From: Inia geoffrensis
Lineage: Eukaryota; Chordata; Mammalia; Artiodactyla; Iniidae
NCBI GenBank assembly: GCA_036417435.1
Contig: JAZAQT010000715.1
Location: forward strand, 1-64,000
Direction: 5' to 3'
Length of the DNA: 64,000 bases
Under the pieces are notes generated by a model. That model saw nothing but the letters and a program-made list of their open reading frames with translations, had not been told where the DNA came from and ran no database searches. The translations under genes and the position numbers were made by a program. This document shows, piece by piece, positions 49,655 to 62,800 of this stretch; the first letter of the stretch is position 1; the number at the start of each line of letters is the position of its first letter.

Positions 49655-52600
49655 TGTCCTCTCGAACCCTAAAAGCGTAAGTGCTCAAGAGGGCATGCCA
49701 AAAAGTGAAGCCAGCTATTGCTGTTGGTGGGGTTGTAAATAGCTAACAGCCGGTATGAGGCACAGTAGGCATATTCCTTACCAAACTAAACACTGGAAGT
49801 ACCACGAGATTCGGCATCCCCGCTGCAGGTCGTATAACCAGAGACAAGCATCATTGGAAGGAAGCGCTTGCACCCCAGCAGTCATTGTGGTTCCCATGAC
49901 CGCAGCCAAAACATAGAAATGGACGGAATGGGGACCGAAGGGTGAATGGAGAAAGATGTTCTGCTACCTATGCACCCTCGACCACCACTCAGCCACAGAA
50001 CAAAATGAACCCATACTCGTTGCAGCAGCATGGGTGGAGCAGTAGATGATCTCACTAATCCCGGCCAATTAGAGGCAGCAAGACACATATTCCAGGATAT
50101 CACACTTTTGTCTGCCATCGAAATATGGATACTGAGGAAGCTAGTACACAAAGGAAACACAGGTTCACAAAGGGAAGAAAGAAGCCTGGAGTTCCCTGAG
50201 GGGGAAATTGGAGACTGGGGAGGGTTAAGTAGGAGGTCGGGATTCACAGAAACTCGCTTAACGCTTAACGTATCAAACAGTGCTCATCAAGAGGGACCCA
50301 CCCGAAAACACAGGGAACGCTACAAAACATTCCTCAAGAAAAGAAGAGTGCAAAGCATCCGAAACCCTAAGGGTATAGCTACGTGTATAATTGCACCAAG
50401 TGGCCGGAGAACACAAACAGACGCAACATTGCATATGAACTAGGCTGAAAGGGAAAAGTACTGTACAATGACAAGGCAAGTAAGGGGTTAAGCAATGCCT
50501 ACTCTGTTACCTCAGGCCTCTGTGATGTCGTTACCACGGTAAGGGTCCTGCGGCCTCGGCAGGCTTGGGTCCCACAGCCGGAGCATGCTGCTGCTGAGGT
50601 AGCAAGGGAGCAGGACCTGCCACCTGACAAGCGGCACCTCGGACCGATATTGCCCATTCTCCCCTGCGTGGTACCACAATCTCCCGATCCAACGCGGCCC
50701 TTCTACAGTTAAGCGAAGCCTGGTGCACCCAAATGAGCGTGGAGCAGCTGAGAGGGGAGCGCGGTGAAGAAATCGGATCTCCACAGCTCCTGCTAGGCAG
50801 GTTCCCACCTCCAGCTCTCTTCATTAGAGTCGCCCCACCTGCGAACCACGGCACCCTCCGCATAGCCCACTTGCAAGGCTTGCGATATGCCTGGGATGGG
50901 GCAGTGCAGGTGAAGGGGCAGGGGGTGAGCATACACAAGCCCAGAGGTGTGTGTTTAGCCACGTTCGCGTCCCCATTGCCAATCCAACAGCGGGACCCCC
51001 GCTAACGCTTTCTTTCCCCAGGTTACAAGAGACGACACGGAGTAGTGCTGCCGCCTCGTGGCACACTGCCGTAACAACCTTACCAACTGTGCTGAAAAGC
51101 ACCTATCCTTCACAAGGCCTAGAGCCTGCCCCTTTGCAAACACAACCCTGCCCTCAAGACATATCCTGGGCTAGGTAATCTGAAATGAATCCAAATCAGG
51201 CTCGACCCTCAGGCAGAAACCCTTCAAGACCTCAGTGGTACTCACACGCGTTTCAGAAAACAGCACATTCAAATGAAAAGATGCTCAGGATCTCTCATGA
51301 TTAGAGAGTGAAAAGAAAGCTAGATGAGGGGTTCCCTGGCTGCAATCCTCCTAAACCGTAAAATTTTAAGTGCTCTAGAGGGCATGCCACAAAGTGAAGC
51401 AAGCTATTGCTGTTGGTGGGATTGTAAACTGGTAACAGACGGTATGAGGATCAGTAGGCACATTCCTTACCACACTAAACACTGGAGGTACCACGAGATT
51501 CGGCAACAATGCTGCAGGTCGTATAACCAGAGATTAGCATCATTGGAAGGAAACACTTGCACCCCAGCAGCCGTTGTGGTACCCCTGACCACAGCCACGA
51601 CATACAAACAAACGAACTGTCGCGCGAGGGGTGAAGGGAGAAAGATGTTCCACTACCCACACACCCTCGACTACCACTCAGCCATAGAATAAAATGAACT
51701 CATAGTGTTTGCAGCAGCATGGGTGGAGCACTAAATGATCTCACTAACTCTGGTCAATTAGAGGCAGCGAGACACATATCCCCGCATATCACTTATGTGT
51801 GCAGTCTACCTAGGGACACAAAGGAAGCTAGGAAAGAAAGGAAACACAGGTTCACAAAGGGAAGAAAGAAGCGAGGAGTTCGAACAGGGGGAGATTGGAG
51901 ACCGGGGAAGGGTGAATAACGAGAGTGGGAGTCACCGAAAAACATCTAACCTATCAAAAAGTGCTCATCAAGGGCGACTCACCCGAAAGAACACGGGACG
52001 CTACAGAATATTCCTCGATAAACTAACAGGGCAAAGAATCCGAAACCCGACAGGTAGAGCTACGTTTGAAATTGCATCAAGGGGCTGTAGAGCTGAAAGA
52101 GACGCAACACTGTATATAAATTCTGCTGAAAGGAAAAACAACTGTTCAATGACAAGGCAAGTAAGGGCTTAAGAAATGCCCACATTCTTACCTCAGGTCT
52201 CTGTGACGTCGGCTGGTGTCAAACCCCTGGAGCCTCAGCAGGCCTGTGTCCCGCGGCTGGAGGATGCTGCTGCTGTTCTCCCGTGCGTGGTACGAAAATC
52301 TCCTGATCCAACATGGCCCTCCTAGAGGTAAGCACAGCCGGATGCACCCAAATGATGGTGGAACAGCTGAGAGGGAAAGGCTGTGAAGAAAGCGGATCTC
52401 CACAGCTCCTGCTAGGCAAGTTCCCACCACCAGCTCACTTCATTAGCGTCGCCGCACCTGCGAACCACGGCACCCTCTGAGTAGCCCACTTGCAAGGCTT
52501 GCGATATGCCTGGGGTGGGGCAGTGCAGGTGAAGGGGCAGGAGGTGAGCCTACAAAAGGCCAGGTGTGTGTGTTTAGCCACGTTCGACTCCCCATGTCCA

Positions 52601-52873
52601 ATCCAACACCGGGAACCCCGCTAAGGCTTTCTTTCCCCACGTTCGCAGAGACGGCACGGTGCAGTGCTGCCGCCTCGTGGCACGCTGCCGTAACAATCTT
52701 ACCAACTGTGCTGAAGGGCACCTATCATCCACAAGGCCTACGGCCTGCGGCTTTGGAGACACAACCCTGCCCTCAAGAAATATCCTGAGCTAGGTCATCT
52801 GAAACAAATTCAAATCAGGCCCGACATTGAGGCAGGAACCTTACCAGAACTCAGTGGTACTCACCCGCGCGTT
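49564..52873 (+). repeat. Domain 3 HOR unit 2
   Basis: L1 tracts lie at 49564-50450 (C) and 51254-52131 (D); length 3310 bp. The E-to-C switch falls in 49,562-49,654. Private marks shared with unit 4 are CAAAACAAAAG, AAGCCAGACG, GTAAATAGC and ATGAGCGTGG. Confidence 0.88.
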
Positions 52874-55800
52874 TTAGAAAACAGCACATTCAAAAGAAAA
52901 GATGCTCAGGATCTGTCCTGATTAGAGAGTGCAAAGAAAGCTAGACGAGGTGTTCCCTGGCTGCAGTCCTCTCAAACGCTAAAAGCGTAAGTGCTCAAGA
53001 GGGCATGCCAAAAAGAGAAGCCAGCTATTGCTGTCGGTGGGATTGTAAATCGCTAACAGCCGGTAAGGGGAACAGTAGGCAAATTCCTTACCAAACTAAA
53101 CACTGTAGGCACCACGAGATTCAGCCACCCCACTGCAGGTCGTATAACCAGAGACAAGCATCATTGGAAGGAAGCGCTTGCACCCCAGCAGTCATTGTGG
53201 TTCCCATGACCGCAGCCAAAACATAGAAATGGACGGAATGGGGACCGAAGGGTGAATGGAGAAAGATGTTCTGCTACCTATGCACCCTCGACCACCACTC
53301 AGCCACAGAACAAAATGAACCCATACTCGTTGCAGCAGCATGGGTGGAGCAGTAGATGATCTCACTAATCCCGGCCAATTAGAGGCAGCAAGACACATAT
53401 TCCAGGATATCACACTTTTGTCTGCCATCGAAATATGGATACTGAAGAAGCTAGTACACAAAGGAAACACAGGTTCACAAAGGGAAGAAAGAAGCCTGGA
53501 GTTCCCTGAGGGGGAAATTGAAGACTGGGGAGGGTTAAGTAGGAGGTCGGGATTCACAGAAACTCGCTTAACGCTTAACGTATCAAACAGTGCTCATCAA
53601 GAGGGACCCACCCGAAAACACAGGGAACGCTACAAAACATTCCTCAAGAAAAGAAGAGTGCAAAGCATCCGAACCCTAAGGGTATAGCTACGTGTATAAT
53701 TGCACCAAGTGGCCGGAGAACACAAACAGACGCAACATTGCATATGAACTAGGCTGAAAGGGAAAAGTACTGTACAATGACAAGGCAAGTAAGGGGTTAA
53801 GCAATGCCTACTCTGTTACCTCAGGCCTCTGTGATGTCGTTACCACGGTAAGGGTCCTGGGGCCTCGGCAGGCTTGGGTCCCACAGCCGGAGCATGCTGC
53901 TGCTGAGGCAGCAAGGGAGCAGGACGTGCCACCTGACAAGCGGCACCTCGGACCGCTATTGCCCATTCTCCCCTGCGTGGTACCACAATCTCCCGATCCA
54001 ACGCGGCCCTTCTACAGTTAAGCGAAGCCTGGTGCACCCAAATGAGGGTGGAGCAGCTGAGAGGGGAGCGCGGTGAAGAAATCGGATCTCCACAGCTCCT
54101 GCTAGGCAGGTTCCCACCTCCAGCTCTCTTCATTAGAGTCGCCCCACCTGCGAACCACGGCACCTTCCGCATAGCCCACTTGCAAGGCTTGCGATATGCC
54201 TGGGATGGGGCAGTGCAGGTGAAGGGGCCGGGGGTGAGCATACACAAGCCCAGAGGTGTGTGTTTAGCCACGTTCGCCTCCCCATTGCCAATCCAACAGC
54301 GGGACCCCCGCTAACGCTTTCTTTCCCCAGGTTACAAGAGACGACACGGAGTAGTGCTGCCGCCTCGTGGCACACTGCCGTAAAAACCTTACCAACTGTG
54401 CTGAAAAGCACCTATCCTTCACAAGGCCTAGAGCCTGCCCCTTTGCAAACACAACCCTGCCCTCAAGACATATCCTGGGCTAGGTAATCTGAAATGAATC
54501 CAAATCAGGCTCGACCCTCAGGCAGAAACCCTTCAAGACCTCAGTGGTACTCACACGCGTTTCAGAAAACAGCACATTCAAATGAAAAGATGCTCAGGAT
54601 CTCTCATGATTAGAGAGTGAAAAGAAAGCTAGATGAGGGGTTCCCTGGCTGCAATCCTCCTAAACCGTAAAATTTTAAGTGCTCTAGAGGGCATGCCACA
54701 AAGTGAAGCAAGCTATTGCTGTTGGTGGGATTGTAAACTGGTAACAGACGGTATGAGGATCAGTAGGCACATTCCTTACCACACTAAACACTGGAGGTAC
54801 CACGAGATTCGGCAACAATGCTGCAGGTCGTATAACCAGAGATTAGCATCATTGGAAGGAAACACTTGCACCCCAGCAGCCGTTGTGGTACCCCTGACCA
54901 CAGCCAAGACATACAAACAAACGAACTGTCGCGCGAGGGGTGAAGGGAGAAAGATGTTCCACTACCCACACACCCTCGACTACCACTCAGCCATAGAATA
55001 AAATGAACTCATAGTGTTTGCAGCAGCATGGGTGGAGCACTAAATGATCTCACTAACTCTGGTCAATTAGAGGCAGCGAGACACATATCCCCGCATATCA
55101 CTTATGTGTGCAGTCTACCTAGGGACACAAAGGAAGCTAGGAAAGAAAGGAAACACAGGTTCACAAAGGGAAGAAAGAAGCGAGGAGTTCGAACAGGGGG
55201 AGATTGGAGACCGGGGAAGGGTGAATAACGAGAGTGGGAATCACCGAAAAACATCTAACCTATCAAAAAGTGCTCATCAAGGGCGACTCACCCGAAAGAA
55301 CATGGGACGCTACAGAATATTCCTCGATAAACTAACAGGGCAAAGAATCCGAAACCCGACAGGTAGAGCTACGTTTGAAATTGCATCAAGGGGCTGTAGA
55401 GCTGAAAGAGACGCAACATTGTACATAAATTCTGCTGAAAGGAAAAACAACTGTTCAATGACAAGGCAAGTAAGGGCTTAAGAAATGCCCACATTCTTAC
55501 CTCAGGTCTCTGTGACGTCGGCTGGTGTCAGACCCCTGGAGCCTCAGCAGGCCTGTGTCCCGCGGCTGGAGGATGCTGCTGCTGTTCTCCCGTGCGTGGT
55601 TCGAAAATCTCCTGATCCAACATGGCCCTCCTAGAGGTAAGCACAGCCGGATGCACCCAAATGATGGTGGAACAGCTGAGAGGGAAAGGCTGTGAAGAAA
55701 CCGGATCTCCACAGCTCCTGCTAGGCAAGTTCCCACCACCAGCTCACTTCATTAGCGTCGCCGCACCTGCGAACCACGGCACCCTCTGAGTACCCACTTG

Positions 55801-56181
55801 CAAGGCTTGCGATATGCCTGGGGTGGGGCAGTGCAGGTGAAGGGGCAGGAGGTGAGCCTACAAAAGGCCAGGTGTGTGTGTTTAGCCACGTTCGACTCCC
55901 CATGTCCAATCCAACACCGGGAACCCCGCTAAGGCTTTCTTTCCCCACGTTCGCAGAGACGGCACGGTGCAGTGCTGCCGCCTCGTGGCACGCTGCCGTA
56001 ACAATCTTACCAACTGTGCTGAAGGGCACCTATCATCCACAAGGCCTACGGCCTGCGGCTTTGGAGACACAACCCTGCCCTCAAGAAATATCCTGGGCTA
56101 GGTCATCTGAAACAAATTCAAATCAGGCCCGACATTGAGGCAGGAACCTTTCCAGAACTCAGTGGTACTCACCCGCGCGTT
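52874..56181 (+). repeat. Domain 3 HOR unit 3
   Basis: L1 tracts lie at 52874-53759 (E/C chimera) and 54563-55440 (D); length 3308 bp because of two single-base deletions. The L1 tract is E-type up to 53,132 and C-type from 53,156. It shares these features with unit 5. Confidence 0.88.
53133..53155. other. E/C junction 3
   Basis: The L1 tract is E-type through CAGCCACCCCACTGC (A at 53,132) and C-type from GAGACAAGC (A at 53,156). The same junction recurs at 59,751-59,773 in the duplicated block. Confidence 0.82.
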
Positions 56182-59100
56182 TTAGAAAACAGCACATTCA
56201 AAACAAAAGATGCTCAGGATCTGTCCTGATTAGAGAGTGCAAAGAAAGCCAGACGAGGTGTTCCCTGGCTGCTGTCCTCTCGAACCCTAAAAGCGTAAGT
56301 GCTCAAGAGGGCATGCCAAAAAGTGAAGCCAGCTATTGCTGTTGGTGGGGTTGTAAATAGCTAACAGCCGGTATGAGGCACAGTAGGCATATTCCTTACC
56401 AAACTAAACACTGGAAGTACCACGAGATTCGGCATCCCCGCTGCAGGTCGTATAACCAGAGACAAGCATCATTGGAAGGAAGCGCTTGCACCCCAGCAGT
56501 CATTGTGGTTCCCATGACCGCAGCCAAAACATAGAAATGGACGGAATGGGGACCGAAGGGTGAATGGAGAAAGATGTTCTGCTACCTATGCACCCTCGAC
56601 CACCACTCAGCCACAGAACAAAATGAACCCATACTCGTTGCAGCAGCATGGGTGGAGCAGTAGATGATCTCACTAATCCCGGCCAATTAGAGGCAGCAAG
56701 ACACATATTCCAGGATATCACACTTTTGTCTGCCATCGAAATATGGATACTGAGGAAGCTAGTACACAAAGGAAACACAGGTTCACAAAGGGAAGAAAGA
56801 AGCCTGGAGTTCCCTGAGGGGGAAATTGGAGACTGGGGAGGGTTAAGTAGGAGGTCGGGATTCACAGAAACTCGCTTAACGCTTAACGTATCAAACAGTG
56901 CTCATCAAGAGGGACCCACCCGAAAACACAGGGAACGCTACAAAACATTCCTCAAGAAAAGAAGAGTGCAAAGCATCCGAAACCCTAAGGGTATAGCTAC
57001 GTGTATAATTGCACCAAGTGGCCGGAGAACACAAACAGACGCAACATTGCATATGAACTAGGCTGAAAGGGAAAAGTACTGTACAATGACAAGGCAAGTA
57101 AGGGGTTAAGCAATGCCTACTCTGTTACCTCAGGCCTCTGTGATGTCGTTACCACGGTAAGGGTCCTGCGGCCTCGGCAGGCTTGGGTCCCACAGCCGGA
57201 GCATGCTGCTGCTGAGGTAGCAAGGGAGCAGGACCTGCCACCTGACAAGCGGCACCTCGGACCGCTATTGCCCATTCTCCCCTGCGTGGTACCACAATCT
57301 CCCGATCCAACGCGGCCCTTCTACAGTTAAGCGAAGCCTGGTGCACCCAAATGAGCGTGGAGCAGCTGAGAGGGGAGCGCGGTGAAGAAATCGGATCTCC
57401 ACAGCTCCTGCTAGGCAGGTTCCCACCTCCAGCTCTCTTCATTAGAGTCGCCCCACCTGCGAACCACGGCACCCTCCGCATAGCCCACTTGCAAGGCTTG
57501 CGATATGCCTGGGATGGGGCAGTGCAGGTGAAGGGGCAGGGGGTGAGCATACACAAGCCCAGAGGTGTGTGTTTAGCCACGTTCGCGTCCCCATTGCCAA
57601 TCCAACAGCGGGACCCCCGCTAACGCTTTCTTTCCCCAGGTTACAAGAGACGACACGGAGTAGTGCTGCCGCCTCGTGGCACACTGCCGTAACAACCTTA
57701 CCAACTGTGCTGAAAAGCACCTATCCTTCACAAGGCCTAGAGCCTGCCCCTTTGCAAACACAACCCTGCCCTCAAGACATATCCTGGGCTAGGTAATCTG
57801 AAATGAATCCAAATCAGGCTCGACCCTCAGGCAGAAACCCTTCAAGACCTCAGTGGTACTCACACGCGTTTCAGAAAACAGCACATTCAAATGAAAAGAT
57901 GCTCAGGATCTCTCATGATTAGAGAGTGAAAAGAAAGCTAGATGAGGGGTTCCCTGGCTGCAATCCTCCTAAACCGTAAAATTTTAAGTGCTCTAGAGGG
58001 CATGCCACAAAGTGAAGCAAGCTATTGCTGTTGGTGGGATTGTAAACTGGTAACAGACGGTATGAGGATCAGTAGGCACATTCCTTACCACACTAAACAC
58101 TGGAGGTACCACGAGATTCGGCAACAATGCTGCAGGTCGTATAACCAGAGATTAGCATCATTGGAAGGAAACACTTGCACCCCAGCAGCCGTTGTGGTAC
58201 CCCTGACCACAGCCACGACATACAAACAAACGAACTGTCGCGCGAGGGGTGAAGGGAGAAAGATGTTCCACTACCCACACACCCTCGACTACCACTCAGC
58301 CATAGAATAAAATGAACTCATAGTGTTTGCAGCAGCATGGGTGGAGCACTAAATGATCTCACTAACTCTGGTCAATTAGAGGCAGCGAGACACATATCCC
58401 CGCATATCACTTATGTGTGCAGTCTACCTAGGGACACAAAGGAAGCTAGGAAAGAAAGGAAACACAGGTTCACAAAGGGAAGAAAGAAGCGAGGAGTTCG
58501 AACAGGGGGAGATTGGAGACCGGGGAAGGGTGAATAACGAGAGTGGGAGTCACCGAAAAACATCTAACCTATCAAAAAGTGCTCATCAAGGGCGACTCAC
58601 CCGAAAGAACACGGGACGCTACAGAATATTCCTCGATAAACTAACAGGGCAAAGAATCCGAAACCCGACAGGTAGAGCTACGTTTGAAATTGCATCAAGG
58701 GGCTGTAGAGCTGAAAGAGACGCAACACTGTATATAAATTCTGCTGAAAGGAAAAACAACTGTTCAATGACAAGGCAAGTAAGGGCTTAAGAAATGCCCA
58801 CATTCTTACCTCAGGTCTCTGTGACGTCGGCTGGTGTCAAACCCCTGGAGCCTCAGCAGGCCTGTGTCCCGCGGCTGGAGGATGCTGCTGCTGTTCTCCC
58901 GTGCGTGGTACGAAAATCTCCTGATCCAACATGGCCCTCCTAGAGGTAAGCACAGCCGGATGCACCCAAATGATGGTGGAACAGCTGAGAGGGAAAGGCT
59001 GTGAAGAAAGCGGATCTCCACAGCTCCTGCTAGGCAAGTTCCCACCACCAGCTCACTTCATTAGCGTCGCCGCACCTGCGAACCACGGCACCCTCTGAGT

Positions 59101-62100
59101 AGCCCACTTGCAAGGCTTGCGATATGCCTGGGGTGGGGCAGTGCAGGTGAAGGGGCAGGAGGTGAGCCTACAAAAGGCCAGGTGTGTGTGTTTAGCCACG
59201 TTCGACTCCCCATGTCCAATCCAACACCGGGAACCCCGCTAAGGCTTTCTTTCCCCACGTTCGCAGAGACGGCACGGTGCAGTGCTGCCGCCTCGTGGCA
59301 CGCTGCCGTAACAATCTTACCAACTGTGCTGAAGGGCACCTATCATCCACAAGGCCTACGGCCTGCGGCTTTGGAGACACAACCCTGCCCTCAAGAAATA
59401 TCCTGAGCTAGGTCATCTGAAACAAATTCAAATCAGGCCCGACATTGAGGCAGGAACCTTACCAGAACTCAGTGGTACTCACCCGCGCGTTTTAGAAAAC
59501 AGCACATTCAAAAGAAAAGATGCTCAGGATCTGTCCTGATTAGAGAGTGCAAAGAAAGCTAGACGAGGTGTTCCCTGGCTGCAGTCCTCTCAAACGCTAA
59601 AAGCGTAAGTGCTCAAGAGGGCATGCCAAAAAGAGAAGCCAGCTATTGCTGTCGGTGGGATTGTAAATCGCTAACAGCCGGTAAGGGGAACAGTAGGCAA
59701 ATTCCTTACCAAACTAAACACTGTAGGCACCACGAGATTCAGCCACCCCACTGCAGGTCGTATAACCAGAGACAAGCATCATTGGAAGGAAGCGCTTGCA
59801 CCCCAGCAGTCATTGTGGTTCCCATGACCGCAGCCAAAACATAGAAATGGACGGAATGGGGACCGAAGGGTGAATGGAGAAAGATGTTCTGCTACCTATG
59901 CACCCTCGACCACCACTCAGCCACAGAACAAAATGAACCCATACTCGTTGCAGCAGCATGGGTGGAGCAGTAGATGATCTCACTAATCCCGGCCAATTAG
60001 AGGCAGCAAGACACATATTCCAGGATATCACACTTTTGTCTGCCATCGAAATATGGATACTGAAGAAGCTAGTACACAAAGGAAACACAGGTTCACAAAG
60101 GGAAGAAAGAAGCCTGGAGTTCCCTGAGGGGGAAATTGAAGACTGGGGAGGGTTAAGTAGGAGGTCGGGATTCACAGAAACTCGCTTAACGCTTAACGTA
60201 TCAAACAGTGCTCATCAAGAGGGACCCACCCGAAAACACAGGGAACGCTACAAAACATTCCTCAAGAAAAGAAGAGTGCAAAGCATCCGAACCCTAAGGG
60301 TATAGCTACGTGTATAATTGCACCAAGTGGCCGGAGAACACAAACAGACGCAACATTGCATATGAACTAGGCTGAAAGGGAAAAGTACTGTACAATGACA
60401 AGGCAAGTAAGGGGTTAAGCAATGCCTACTCTGTTACCTCAGGCCTCTGTGATGTCGTTACCACGGTAAGGGTCCTGGGGCCTCGGCAGGCTTGGGTCCC
60501 ACAGCCGGAGCATGCTGCTGCTGAGGCAGCAAGGGAGCAGGACGTGCCACCTGACAAGCGGCACCTCGGACCGCTATTGCCCATTCTCCCCTGCGTGGTA
60601 CCACAATCTCCCGATCCAACGCGGCCCTTCTACAGTTAAGCGAAGCCTGGTGCACCCAAATGAGGGTGGAGCAGCTGAGAGGGGAGCGCGGTGAAGAAAT
60701 CGGATCTCCACAGCTCCTGCTAGGCAGGTTCCCACCTCCAGCTCTCTTCATTAGAGTCGCCCCACCTGCGAACCACGGCACCTTCCGCATAGCCCACTTG
60801 CAAGGCTTGCGATATGCCTGGGATGGGGCAGTGCAGGTGAAGGGGCCGGGGGTGAGCATACACAAGCCCAGAGGTGTGTGTTTAGCCACGTTCGCCTCCC
60901 CATTGCCAATCCAACAGCGGGACCCCCGCTAACGCTTTCTTTCCCCAGGTTACAAGAGACGACACGGAGTAGTGCTGCCGCCTCGTGGCACACTGCCGTA
61001 AAAACCTTACCAACTGTGCTGAAAAGCACCTATCCTTCACAAGGCCTAGAGCCTGCCCCTTTGCAAACACAACCCTGCCCTCAAGACATATCCTGGGCTA
61101 GGTAATCTGAAATGAATCCAAATCAGGCTCGACCCTCAGGCAGAAACCCTTCAAGACCTCAGTGGTACTCACACGCGTTTCAGAAAACAGCACATTCAAA
61201 TGAAAAGATGCTCAGGATCTCTCATGATTAGAGAGTGAAAAGAAAGCTAGATGAGGGGTTCCCTGGCTGCAATCCTCCTAAACCGTAAAATTTTAAGTGC
61301 TCTAGAGGGCATGCCACAAAGTGAAGCAAGCTATTGCTGTTGGTGGGATTGTAAACTGGTAACAGACGGTATGAGGATCAGTAGGCACATTCCTTACCAC
61401 ACTAAACACTGGAGGTACCACGAGATTCGGCAACAATGCTGCAGGTCGTATAACCAGAGATTAGCATCATTGGAAGGAAACACTTGCACCCCAGCAGCCG
61501 TTGTGGTACCCCTGACCACAGCCAAGACATACAAACAAACGAACTGTCGCGCGAGGGGTGAAGGGAGAAAGATGTTCCACTACCCACACACCCTCGACTA
61601 CCACTCAGCCATAGAATAAAATGAACTCATAGTGTTTGCAGCAGCATGGGTGGAGCACTAAATGATCTCACTAACTCTGGTCAATTAGAGGCAGCGAGAC
61701 ACATATCCCCGCATATCACTTATGTGTGCAGTCTACCTAGGGACACAAAGGAAGCTAGGAAAGAAAGGAAACACAGGTTCACAAAGGGAAGAAAGAAGCG
61801 AGGAGTTCGAACAGGGGGAGATTGGAGACCGGGGAAGGGTGAATAACGAGAGTGGGAATCACCGAAAAACATCTAACCTATCAAAAAGTGCTCATCAAGG
61901 GCGACTCACCCGAAAGAACATGGGACGCTACAGAATATTCCTCGATAAACTAACAGGGCAAAGAATCCGAAACCCGACAGGTAGAGCTACGTTTGAAATT
62001 GCATCAAGGGGCTGTAGAGCTGAAAGAGATGCAACATTGTACATAAATTCTGCTGAAAGGAAAAACAACTGTTCAATGACAAGGCAAGTAAGGGCTTAAG

Positions 62101-62332
62101 AAATGCCCACATTCTTACCTCAGGTCTCTGTGACGTCGGCTGGTGTCAGACCCCTGGAGCCTCAGCAGGCCTGTGTCCCGCGGCTGGAGGATGCTGCTGC
62201 TGTTCTCCCGTGCGTGGTTCGAAAATCTCCTGATCCAACATGGCCCTCCTAGAGGTAAGCACAGCCGGATGCACCCAAATGATGGTGGAACAGCTGAGAG
62301 GGAAAGGCTGTGAAGAAACCGGATCTCCACAG
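55715..62332 (+). repeat. 6618-bp block, copy 2 of recent tandem duplication
   Basis: This is the second copy of the preceding block. Its right end lies between 62,303 and 62,361: position 62,303 still agrees with 55,685, but 62,362 (A) differs from 55,744 (T), and the deletion at 55,789 is absent near 62,408. Each copy holds two dimeric HOR units with different E/C breakpoints, so the duplication happened after those breakpoints existed. Confidence 0.85.
56182..59491 (+). repeat. Domain 3 HOR unit 4
   Basis: L1 tracts lie at 56182-57068 (C) and 57872-58749 (D); length 3310 bp. It is the 6618-bp-shifted copy of unit 2. The one difference I noticed is C at 57,265 against A at 50,647. Confidence 0.88.
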
Positions 62333-62800
62333 CTCCTGCTAGGCAAGTTCCCACCACCAGCACACTTCATTAGCGTCGCCGCACCTGCGAACCACGGCAC
62401 CCTCTGAGTAGCCCACTTGCAAGGCTTGCGATATGCCTGGGGTGGGGCAGTGCAGGTGAAGGGGCAGGAGGTGAGCCTACAAAAGGCCAGGTGTGTGTGT
62501 TTAGCCACGTTCGACTCCCCATGTCCAATCCAACACCGGGAACCCCGCTAAGGCTTTCTTTCCCCACGTTCGCAGAGACGGCACGGTGCAGTGCTGCCGC
62601 CTCGTGGCACGCTGCCGTAACAATCTTACCAACTGTGCTGAAGGACACCTATCATCCACAAGGCCTACGGCCTGCGGCTTTGGAGACACAACCCTGCCCT
62701 CAAGAAATATCCTGGGCTAGGTCATCTGAAACAAATTCAAATCAGGCCCGACATTGAGGCAGGAACCTTTCCAGAACTCAGTGGTACTCACCCGCACGTT
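59492..62800 (+). repeat. Domain 3 HOR unit 5
   Basis: L1 tracts lie at 59492-60377 (E/C chimera, switch 59,751-59,773) and 61181-62058 (D); length 3309 bp. It copies unit 3 at a 6618-bp offset up to about 62,303-62,361, then departs from it and has the intact GAGTAGCCCAC. Confidence 0.88.

Larger units (their letters stand above)
49097..55714 (+). repeat. 6618-bp block, copy 1 of recent tandem duplication
   Basis: Sequence in this block recurs 6618 bp downstream almost unchanged, including private marks and two single-base deletions. The left end lies between 49,068 and 49,126: position 49,067 differs from 55,685, whereas the deletion near 49,171 is shared with 55,789. The coordinates given are the middle of that range. 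Two mismatches were noticed by eye: 50,647 A against 57,265 C, and 55,412 C against 62,030 T. Confidence 0.85.

Noticed and set aside
55715..55715. Assembly artefact as the sole explanation of the 6618-bp duplication
   Set aside because: It cannot be excluded without reads, but the two mismatches and the clean edges also fit a real recent duplication, so I kept it as a finding with that caveat.
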